Positions 55,989 to 64,000 of a DNA stretch of 64,000 bases are shown here, piece by piece; positions within the stretch are counted from its first letter, which is position 1, and each line of letters opens with the position of its first letter. The position numbers and the translations under genes are program-made. Below the pieces are notes generated by a model, which did not search any database, was not told the origin of the DNA, and was given only the letters and a program-made list of their open reading frames with translations. Origin of the DNA: Aureobasidium sp. EXF-3400 (lineage: Eukaryota > Ascomycota > Dothideomycetes > Dothideales > Saccotheciaceae); assembly GCA_024195585.1 (NCBI GenBank), contig SWBL01000019.1, positions 1 to 64,000 on the forward strand, given 5' to 3'.

Positions 55989-56596
55989 ATGGCTAGGGAA
56001 TCTCAACGCTCGTCGTCATCGTCATCGTCTGCATCTAGCATTTTCAAGCGCGGACCGTTCATGAGATCAACCACCAGCCCGCCTTCTTTGAACAGGCAGA
56101 ATTCGCATACTGCCCGTCAGGAATGCAGCATATCACCACAAGGTGGAGCCACCTCTCTATTGTTCAAGGTGGCGTCTGCCTCTCTCAGGACGTCTCCGAG
56201 AAGTAGCCCGCCAGCATCTCCAAGGCAATGCCCTGTGGATGTTCAAGAAGTGCAGTGGGATGTGCTAAGCCGGCGCCTATCTGAAAACCGTCATGGTGAG
56301 TGGTACCGATATCTAGGACCCAGTACAGCGTTGACACGAAGTAGAGGGTTATGTCAGTTTTCCAGATTTCGACCGCTTGTGTGAGCCTCATGATCATAAA
56401 TCCGTACATGATGGTCCTCAAGATGGCTGAAGTTGATTCATTGCAACGCCTTCAGAGGCGATTGAAGACATCAACATGGTCACTGGTCTATTCAGAACGA
56501 CATGCCAGCTTCTGGCAAGCCACGCTCAAGAGGCTCGTCCATGTATCACGGGACATTTCCCTCAGCTACTACAGGGTCAAAGCGCTCGAAGGCTAG
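55989..56596 (+). CDS. Doubtful orphan, Ser-rich protein
   Basis: An ATG opens a Ser/Pro/Arg-rich protein (MARESQRSSSSSSSASSIFK). A good donor GTGAGT at 56296 follows 102 codons. Two acceptors are possible. The one before 56358 yields a 181-aa product ending at 56596; the one before 56366 yields 123 aa ending GPQDG at 56430. I cannot decide, and no domain is recognised. The first exon has coding-like composition, but nothing else supports it. It may be a lineage-specific gene or no gene at all. Confidence 0.3.
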
Positions 56597-57096
56597 TGGA
56601 CTAGGGGTACACAGAAGAAGTGACAGCTCGTGTGAGCTTTCCAGCTCAGAACGTAGAGAGATTCACCTTGACCTGTGTCACAGATGATCTAGGAAGTTGG
56701 TTGAGCTTGAACGACATTTGCAGTGTGCGGCTGATCGAGTGAACTAATTAGCCGCGCTTGGGTGAACTCCTTCACTTTGTGGTCGAATTTCTTCACTTAA
56801 ATGGCCGGGATGAGTTTGCTGGGGAAATAAAGCAGTTGTAAGATGGATAAATCGAGTCTTTGTGAAGATGGGATGATCGTAAGCATAGTACAAGGATGAT
56901 TTCCACGTTGTAATTCGTATACAAGATAGTCCTCGATAAAATGATCGGTTCGCAACGTTGACAAGTGTTGGCGAGGTTGGCAACATTGACTCGAATCACA
57001 GCGATGCATGAGTCAAGTTTTGGACCCCTCCAGGCGCAAACGAAAGAAAGGCTGAGCTGTCCACCAAACTTGACCAGACACTCAGCACACACAACC
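56597..57096. other. Intergenic region, SES1 promoter
   Basis: 500 bp before the seryl-tRNA synthetase start. Nothing else seen. Confidence 0.4.
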
Positions 57097-58648
57097 ATGT
57101 TGGACATCAACGACTTCATTGCCGAGCGCGGCGGCGACGTGAAGAAGATCAAGGAGAGTCAACGCAGACGCCATGCCCCTGAAGAAGTAGTTGACGAGGT
57201 CATTGCCATGTTTGAGGACCACAGAAAGTGTGGGTTATCTCGTGTCACCGAACGCTCTGTGGATGCTGCTGACGCCGTCTTTCTGTACAGCCCAATATGC
57301 CGCAAACCAAATCAAGACTGAGATCAACGCACTCCAGAAAGAGATTGGACAGATCAAGAAGGCCAAGGGCAATGCCGACGATTTGCTGAAGAAGAAGGAC
57401 GAGCTGCAGGCCCGTCACAAGCAGCAGGAGGAGACTACCAAGGACATGCACGTTGCCCTGTTGAAGAAGGCAAAGTCCATTGGCAACTACGTCCACGACT
57501 CTGTGCCTGTCAGCGACAACGAGGACAACAACCAGCTGATCCGTGACTGGACCCCTGAGGGTGTCGAGGTTGCGAAGAAGGATTGTCTGTCTCACCACGA
57601 GGTGCTTACCCGTCTGGACGGTTATGACCCTGAGCGTGGTGTCAAGGTTGCTGGCCACAGAGGTTACTGCTTGACTGGCTACGGTCTCTTCCTCAACCTG
57701 GCTCTCATCAACTACGGTCTCGAATTTCTGTTCAACAAGGGCTACAAGCCCAACATGCCTCCTTTCTTCATGAACCGTGATGCCATGGCAAAGACTGCCC
57801 AGCTCGAGCAGTTCGACGAAGAACTGTACAAGGTCACGGAGGATGGTTCTAAGGAGACTGACAAGTACTTGATCGCAACCTCTGAGCAGCCCTTGTCCGC
57901 TCTGCACGAGGCCGAGTGGCTGCAAGACAAGGACCTGCCCATCAGATACGCTGGTTACAGCACTTGCTTCAGAAAGGAGGCTGGTTCGCATGGCAAGGAT
58001 GCCTGGGGTATCTTCCGTGTCCACCAGTTCGAGAAGGTAATCAAGTTCACCCACAACTCTGCTCTGTCGCTCGTACTTACTTCTCTTTAGATCGAACAAT
58101 TCATCTTCTGCAAGCCCGAAGAATCATGGGAGCACTTTGATCGCATGATCGATACCTCTGAGGAGTTCTACAAGTCCCTCGGCCTTCCGTACCGCGTCGT
58201 TGCCATCGTTTCCGGTGCTCTCAACAACGCTGCCTCGAAGAAGTACGACCTTGAGGCTTGGTTCCCCTTCCAGGGCGAGTACAAGGAGCTCGTCTCATGC
58301 TCCAACTGCCTCGATTACCAGACCCGCGAGCTTGAGATCCGTTACGGCCAGAAGAAGCAGACTGACTCGAGCTACCAAAAGTCTTATGTTCACGCTCTCA
58401 ACTCTACCCTCTGCGCCACCGAGAGAGCTTTGTGCTGTGTCCTCGAGAACTACCAAACCGAGGATGGCATCAATGTTCCCAAGGTCTTGCAGAAGTACAT
58501 TCCTGGCCAGCCCGAGTTCCTTCCTTTCACTAAGGAACTGCCCAAGGACTCCACCAGCTTGAAGGCCAAGGGAGAGGCAAAGACTAAGGGAGGTGCTGCT
58601 CCTAAGCTTCCTGCCACCGGAGAACTCGCCGACCGCACCAAGAAATAA
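57097..58648 (+). CDS. SES1: Cytosolic seryl-tRNA synthetase
   Basis: Three exons, 57097-57229, 57291-58036 and 58091-58648, give 478 aa. The first donor must be GTGGGT at 57230, not the GTGTGG two bases upstream, because only it rejoins the frame (EDHRKS|QYAANQIKTEIN). The second junction is VHQFEK|IEQFIFCKP. An N-terminal coiled-coil arm that binds the long tRNA-Ser variable loop spans about 45-105. Class II motifs follow: motif 2 around YSTCFRKEAGSHGKDAWG and motif 3 in HALNSTLCATERALCCVLENYQ. The C-terminal Lys-rich tail (LKAKGEAKTKGG) is typical of eukaryotic cytosolic enzymes. It charges tRNA-Ser for translation. There is no mitochondrial presequence. Confidence 0.96.
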
Positions 58649-59511
58649 AGAAGATACCCTATGACAAACGACGAGACCCATAACAGCGTGGTGTTGAGCA
58701 ATACAAAAGCGCTTTCTACCCTGCTTTCTCCATACGGAATGAGAGTGCTACACGGCGTTGCTGCAGCGTGTAGCCTGTGAGTGTCAACTCATTCGGAAGT
58801 CGTGCCAGCCTCATGCCACAATGTAGATAGATTCAGAGCTATGAACCAGAAGGAGACAAGCAGAACTGAGTACTCTCTTCTTGAAGCATGTCACACTGAG
58901 TGTTTGCCGACTTCTTGAACCGAAAACTAGCACCTTCCGACCTTGCACGAGAGCTGGCGTGATGTGTATGTCCTTGTTTACTTCTCGTCCCGGCAAATGT
59001 TTTCTAAGTTAAGGCTCTGCCCGACGCCATTCCGAAACGATCTGCGGCTAGTCTGAACGTAGGCTTCGCTGTAATTTTCTTCTCGCAACCTCGATCCGAC
59101 CGCTGACACCAGAACATGTCGAACTTTGCGCAACAAACAAGTGGCGCAGGTACAATCTGCTCAGACAACGACAGTTGAGGTATGCATCAGAGCCGTATTT
59201 CAAGTTGCGCATACAAATATCCTGCGGAGTACCGAGAATTCAAAACCTGTGCGACCCAAAGTGGATCCCGACCAAGCCTCTGGCAACTTCTATCGAGATA
59301 AAAGGGAGCACTTCGGTCCTGCTCGTGTATCATCAATGCCGGCCGGCTTCTGTATACCAAAAACACGGCTGTTGATAGCAAGTGTAAGGCGTCCGGTCTA
59401 CAAATATATTTGACTTCCACTCTGTAGGTACAATAGTTCTGTTATGATGTATGTCTACTCTCCTCCGACAGTCAAGCATCGACTTTTCTGGATCCGGCTT
59501 TCTCTCACAAC
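58649..59511. other. Intergenic region, MFS transporter promoter
   Basis: 863 bp. No supported gene; frames of up to 95 codons have no domain. Confidence 0.45.
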
Positions 59512-60873
59512 ATGACGGACTCTAGAAGATCCAGCACATCTTCTATCAAATCAGATGTCAAATCTGATATTGAATCTCCAGAACTGCCATTGGACCAGGA
59601 ACACTTTGGAAACACACTCGATCAGAAAGCGCAAGCTCAATCTAAGGAACAAACTTCTGAAAAAACTCCTTCTACAATACCAAATGGCGGTCTTATTGCA
59701 TGGCTACAAGTTTTGTCGGGGTTCATGTGCTTCATGAGTGCGTGGGGCATGGTCAATGGATTTGGTGTGTTCCAGGACTTTTACAGCAGTACGTTGATAC
59801 CGGATGTGAGCAACTCCGACATATCTTGGATCGGATCGATACAGGCCTTCTTGCTCTGTAGTGCGACTGTGTTTGCCGGACCTGTCTACGACCATGGACA
59901 TCCTCGGCTGCTTGTAATGTTCGGCTCTGCGCTTGTTGTTTTCGGAATGATGATGACAAGTCTCTGCTCGGAGTATTGGCAACTACTGTTAGCACAAGGC
60001 CTCTGTGTTGGATTTGGAGCTGGATGCCTCTTCCTCCCCTCAATCGCCATCATTCCTTCCTACTTTACAACCAAAAAGGCCGTTGCAATGGGCATTGCCG
60101 CATCAGGCTCGAGCTTTGGCGGTGTCATCTTCCCTATCATCTTCCGCCGTCTCGAGCCTCGGATCGGGTTTGGATGGGCTACTCGAGTAATTGGTTTCAT
60201 TTCCTTGGCCAGTTTGCTCATTCCTTGTTTCTGCATCAGGGCTCGCGCTTTTCCTAAGACACGCAGAAAGCTACTGGACTTTGCCGCTTTCAAGGAACCC
60301 GCCTACGCCCTGTTTAGCCTTGCCAGCTTTGTCGGCTTTATTGGTCTTTATATCCCTTTCTTTTACATCTCCACGTATGCTAGAGATGTATCTGGTCTGG
60401 ACGACACACTCTCTTTCTACATGCTTCCCATTATGAGCGCTGGATCGATCGCTGGTCGAATCATTCCTGGCCTTGTTGCGGACAAAGTTGGTGCTCTGAA
60501 TGTGCTCGGTGTTTGCAATCTATGCGCCAGCATACTCGGATTCTGTTGGATAGCTATTCATCATACTGCTGGCGGTCTGATCGTTTGGGCTCTTCTCTAC
60601 GGTGCTCTTTCCGGTGCCTTCGTTAGTTTGCAGCCTACCACTGTGGCTTCCATCACGGAAGATCTCAGCACAGTTGGTGGAAGAATGGGTATGAACACTT
60701 TTTGTGCTTCTTTTGGCATTCTTATCGGTACGCCAATCGCGGGTCTGCTTGTGGGTAGCGGCAATTGGGTTGGCATGCAGGTATTCTCGGGTGCCACCCT
60801 TTTGGGTGCCGCGATCCTGGTGATCGCCACCAGGTTATCTATCACTGGTCTCGATGTTTCTGTCAAGGCGTGA
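59512..60873 (+). CDS. MFS transporter, monocarboxylate-transporter (MCT/Mch) family
   Basis: An intronless gene of 453 aa. A hydrophilic, Ser-rich N-tail of about 60 residues is followed by 12 predicted membrane segments. The opening PNGGLIAWLQVLSGFMCFMSAWGM, split by the first helix, and GFGVFQDFY are typical of fungal MCT-like MFS proteins. Others are WIGSIQAFLL, the cytoplasmic-loop motif YDHGHPRLL and GRIIPGLVADKVG. Fungal members include riboflavin, siderophore-precursor and other carboxylate transporters as well as proteins of unknown substrate; sequence alone does not choose. There is no neighbouring biosynthetic gene. The next gene converges from the other side across 750 bp. Confidence 0.9.
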   Translation: MTDSRRSSTSSIKSDVKSDIESPELPLDQEHFGNTLDQKAQAQSKEQTSEKTPSTIPNGGLIAWLQVLSGFMCFMSAWGMVNGFGVFQDFYSSTLIPDVSNSDISWIGSIQAFLLCSATVFAGPVYDHGHPRLLVMFGSALVVFGMMMTSLCSEYWQLLLAQGLCVGFGAGCLFLPSIAIIPSYFTTKKAVAMGIAASGSSFGGVIFPIIFRRLEPRIGFGWATRVIGFISLASLLIPCFCIRARAFPKTRRKLLDFAAFKEPAYALFSLASFVGFIGLYIPFFYISTYARDVSGLDDTLSFYMLPIMSAGSIAGRIIPGLVADKVGALNVLGVCNLCASILGFCWIAIHHTAGGLIVWALLYGALSGAFVSLQPTTVASITEDLSTVGGRMGMNTFCASFGILIGTPIAGLLVGSGNWVGMQVFSGATLLGAAILVIATRLSITGLDVSVKA

Positions 60874-61623
60874 CACGTTGTCTTTTCTAGCATAGATCTT
60901 ATAGAATTAATGTTTTCTTCCCAAGCTCGATCGATAGACCTGATACGCAAGACCTCTTGTGACAAAATCAAACTTACCTACTGACCGAGGCGAGTGCTGA
61001 TGGTTCTGTAGTGGGCCTGGCTCGGGCATGGTATCAATATTGGTCCATTCCGCAGACGTTGGGCGGGTAACCCTGTTCGACTGTCTAGCACATTGGATGT
61101 GGTCACCATTAACCTCGCGGCCATTGTGACTGCCACATTCTACGCATTATACGCTGTCAATCAGATCGTAGCACAGTCTGTACATATTGTGCCAATGCTT
61201 ACTCTATATAGTGCGTAATGATTGCAAACATATCTCGCCCAGGATCTTACGCACAAGCCGGATGCTGGGCGTTTAGAATACGCTCGAATAATTGAAGAAA
61301 CGTCCTGATATCCGACAGACTTCTTCTATGCACATATGGTTAGTTTAACAGAAGGAAGCAGGGAAAGAAGCTTTCTACCACGGCGTGACCTTTCATAATC
61401 TTTGATTGTAACGACACAGTGGGATAGCCGATGTGGAAGGAGGCAGCAGAGCACGTTCAAACAGACTATATCTCTCAAGGACTTCATTACAACTACAGTC
61501 GTTCAGGCATGTGTGCTCATTTGTGACATCTAGGTCGCTTTGCGCATGTATATACTCTATACAACGAAACTATGATCATTCATCTGTCTGTGGAAAGCAG
61601 ACAAGCATTCTTCCGTTCCTATC
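60874..61623. other. Convergent intergenic region
   Basis: 750 bp between the transporter and ATPase 3' ends. No gene seen. Confidence 0.45.
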
Positions 61624-63999
61624 TCAAATGCGCATGCTCTCCGCAATGAGCTTGTACTCCTTCCTCTTCTTCTGGTGACTCGGTCGTAGTTTGGCATTAG
61701 CCTTACCGATCCATTTGGCAAGAGGAGGGAAAACAGCTCTTTCGGCCAGGTACGAACAGGCAAACCCTCCGGCCGCGAGGACTAAAATGAAAACACGGAA
61801 GCTTGTCGACATGTCTGTAAGCTCCATCAGGCTGACAAGCCACGGGGCGGGGTCGAACAGCATGTAAGCAGATACACCAACAGCTACTACCATCGTGATG
61901 ACGAAAGGCACTATGAATCTGTTAGTGAATGTGTTGTTATTTGCGCATACTGTATTGGACTTACGGTTCTGTGTCATAGATTGTCTGAAGGGAGGTCCGA
62001 CACTGAGCACAATGGCGGAAAGTATGTATTGGAAGCAAGAGACCAGGAAGAGGGTTGTGTTCTGCGAGTTCTCTGAATTCGAGTGTTCCTTGTCCAAGAT
62101 TGGTGGTTGGTACCAAGGTTGGCGTTGCACAACCTCCCAACCGACAAATTGGGTCAAGACACAGATAACGATTTGTCCCAGTAGGGGTGTAAGGACCTTG
62201 CGCGAGACTAAGCTGGCAGTAGGTCTCTTTTTGGAGAGGACAGGGTAGGGACCTGTCCAGCCCATAAAGATGGCGATGGGGAGGATGAGGGCCAAGTCGA
62301 TGAACAAGAATTGGAAGTCGCCAAGGTTAGATGCAGATGCATAGAGGAAGCTCACAGAAGTAAACTGGATAGCCGAGTACAAGGACATGTACTTGAAACA
62401 GCTGAAACTTGTGACAAGCGCTCCTCTTCCTTCGCGGATCACCTCTGGTACGCAGGAGATATCGAAGATACGGCTGGTGAACGGCGCAGCAACTGAAGCT
62501 TCAGCTTCAGAGAGGGAGATGCCCACATCTGCAGCTTTAAGAGCGCCACAGTCGTTGGCACCGTCACCACAGAAACCACAGCAGTAATCGATGCTCTGTA
62601 GTTTCTCCACGAGTTCATGCTTCTCGTCGGGCGACATGCGTGCAAAGACTTGACCGCAGACTAGCATCTCACGAAGAACCTTTGGTGAGGCGAAGTCAAC
62701 AAGCCAGCGGAAAACATCACCGCTAACTGCGATGGAATAGTTGCGTAAATTCGAGACGTCATATGGCAGAGAAGAGTCGTGTTCTGCAGGAGGGGGCAAA
62801 GGCTTTAAAGTGTTGTCGTCTAGCTGATACGCAGGGTTGTCCACACTTTCCCAGCTCAAGCGAGATAGTGCTGTACGTGAATCACCCTCGACAAAGTGAG
62901 GGACGAAACAGTGAGCGGATCTGTCGATCAGGTTACACTCTCTGGCGACACTAATGGCAGTCAAGATGTTGTCTCCAGTGCACATGACTGTACGAATGTT
63001 TGCATCACGAAGCTCTTCGATGATACCAGTTGTAGTGGGCTTCAGCTTGTTCTCAAAGATGATGAAACCGACGAATTCAAGGTTAGACTCGGCCTCTTCG
63101 CGCTTCATCTTTTGCACCTTCAACCAATTGAGCTTGAAGATATGCTTGGTTGCGCAAGCTATGACACGGAAACCACGATGAGTATAGTAGCTGAGTAACT
63201 CTTCGTAATCCGGTGGGAAACTTTCGGGACGGCAAATTTCTTTCATACATTCGGGGGCGCCCTTGACGTAGACGTTGCCGCTTGGATCGCCAAACTGGCG
63301 GACAATAACGCTTGCGCGCCTCAACTGAGAGACGAATTCGAAGGACTTCAGCACTCCGAGTTCAATTGCTCGCTTGTTGTTGGGAGAAGTCTCGTCTTCA
63401 TCCAGATCAAGTTCCATACCAGGTGGCGGACGAGCTACAGATGGGGACAGGGAATTTTGATCATCCTCATCAGACGCGCCAGGTCGTTCAGAACCTTCCT
63501 CGTATTGCCAACCAGTGAACTGGAACATCTTGAGATCCAGAGGGTCACCAACGAACTCGTCATCGACAATACGCAAAGAGTGGCAAGTCGCCATGGTGTA
63601 CAAGATAGCCTTGTTTGCGTTATAGTCGACTGTAGGGTCGCGCTCGTAAGTTGCGCCTGGCAGAAGAGCAGTAGAGTCGGTGAGAATGTCGCTAAATCTG
63701 TTTGCAGGTCGGTGTACTACACGCGTTCCCAGAACATCGAGACCATCCTCAGTCAAAGTACCAGTCTTGTCGAAACAGACGACGTCAAGCTTGCCACCGA
63801 CATTGACTCTTTGAGGACTAATACAGAAGATGAACTTCTTTTTCAGTCTAGATAGAGCGAAATTGGTACCGATTGTTAGAGTGGCGGGCAACGCAGGAGG
63901 AACAACAATGGTAATCAAGTCCAATGCTCGGACGACAATGAGATGCCACTCGAGGCCGAGGCGAACAAAGTTGATGAACGAGGCTACGAAGCCAACCAT
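61624..63999 (-). CDS. P5B-type ATPase (Ypk9/ATP13A2 type), truncated at window end
   Basis: The frame is open at the high-coordinate edge, so the N-terminal part (cytosolic N-tail, first membrane helices, A-domain) is outside. Visible are the M4 signature VVPPALPATLTIG, the phosphorylation motif CFDKTGTLT, CTGDNILTA, and GDGANDCGALKAADVG, then six C-terminal membrane helices. PPALP rather than PPELP marks P5B, not P5A/Spf1. P5B pumps of vacuole or lysosome export polyamines to the cytosol. I place an intron at 61911-61964 (donor GTAAGT, branch CACTAAC, acceptor TAG): 54 nt, without an in-frame stop, so it can be read through unnoticed. Removing it gives MTQNLPFVITMVVAVG, which starts a membrane helix cleanly. 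Confidence 0.92.
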   Translation of the reverse strand: MVGFVASFINFVRLGLEWHLIVVRALDLITIVVPPALPATLTIGTNFALSRLKKKFIFCISPQRVNVGGKLDVVCFDKTGTLTEDGLDVLGTRVVHRPANRFSDILTDSTALLPGATYERDPTVDYNANKAILYTMATCHSLRIVDDEFVGDPLDLKMFQFTGWQYEEGSERPGASDEDDQNSLSPSVARPPPGMELDLDEDETSPNNKRAIELGVLKSFEFVSQLRRASVIVRQFGDPSGNVYVKGAPECMKEICRPESFPPDYEELLSYYTHRGFRVIACATKHIFKLNWLKVQKMKREEAESNLEFVGFIIFENKLKPTTTGIIEELRDANIRTVMCTGDNILTAISVARECNLIDRSAHCFVPHFVEGDSRTALSRLSWESVDNPAYQLDDNTLKPLPPPAEHDSSLPYDVSNLRNYSIAVSGDVFRWLVDFASPKVLREMLVCGQVFARMSPDEKHELVEKLQSIDYCCGFCGDGANDCGALKAADVGISLSEAEASVAAPFTSRIFDISCVPEVIREGRGALVTSFSCFKYMSLYSAIQFTSVSFLYASASNLGDFQFLFIDLALILPIAIFMGWTGPYPVLSKKRPTASLVSRKVLTPLLGQIVICVLTQFVGWEVVQRQPWYQPPILDKEHSNSENSQNTTLFLVSCFQYILSAIVLSVGPPFRQSMTQNRKSNTVCANNNTFTNRFIVPFVITMVVAVGVSAYMLFDPAPWLVSLMELTDMSTSFRVFILVLAAGGFACSYLAERAVFPPLAKWIGKANAKLRPSHQKKRKEYKLIAESMRI

Positions 64000-64000
64000 A

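Noticed and set aside
57245..58099. 284-codon minus-strand frame opposite SES1
   Set aside because: Antisense shadow with Leu/Val-rich composition; SES1 is well supported by class II motifs.

Overview
The window is 64 kb of gene-dense nuclear chromosome from a filamentous ascomycete (Pezizomycotina; Dothideomycetes is my best guess, an inference from gene architecture and protein flavour). The evidence is about thirty spliced eukaryotic genes. Most introns are 49-80 nt with GT(A/G)NGT donors and CTAAC/CTGAC-like branch points. Classic filamentous-fungal orthologues are present (striatin/PRO11, acid trehalase, Zn2Cys6 regulator, URC1). I see no rRNA, tRNA, transposon, CRISPR array or bacterial operon. 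Splice junctions were joined by hand, and every multi-exon model below keeps one frame from start to stop.

Layout. 0-10 kb: 3' part of a nucleolin-like RRM/RGG protein, a single-pass membrane protein, an unrecognised 501-aa protein, and a Rad53/Chk2-type FHA kinase. 10-16 kb: Sec72, mitochondrial carrier Flx1, complex I B12/NDUFB3, Caf1/Pop2 deadenylase. 16-21.5 kb: a copper amine oxidase and a Zn2Cys6 factor, transcribed divergently from an 829-bp promoter that carries GATA sites and two CGG-type inverted repeats. 22-28 kb: histone H2A.Z, prephenate dehydratase, proteasome ATPase Rpt2, E2 enzyme Ubc1. 28-37.5 kb: striatin, Pho88/Snd3, acid trehalase, a PhyH-type dioxygenase. 37.8-45.8 kb: Vps45, an RNase III, an ABHD11/Imo32-type hydrolase, ribosomal protein eS1, Rheb. 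46-54.5 kb: Wapl, uracil phosphoribosyltransferase, Elf1, URC1. 54.5-57 kb is gene-poor with one doubtful orphan. 57-64 kb: seryl-tRNA synthetase, an MCT-type MFS transporter, and a P5B ATPase cut by the window end.

Most genes are core housekeeping functions without operon-like logic. Two neighbourhoods look functional: the amine oxidase/regulator pair (amine nitrogen use) and the UPRT-ELF1-URC1 stretch (uracil salvage beside uracil catabolism). The most unusual signals are in URC1: its third intron lacks a canonical AG acceptor, and the 3' half uses exons of 15, 7 and 6 nt. RPT2 and ELF1 each appear to have a first coding exon that is only the ATG. I found no clearly undescribed multi-gene system; the best leads are the URC1 splicing anomaly and the inverted repeats in the amine oxidase promoter.
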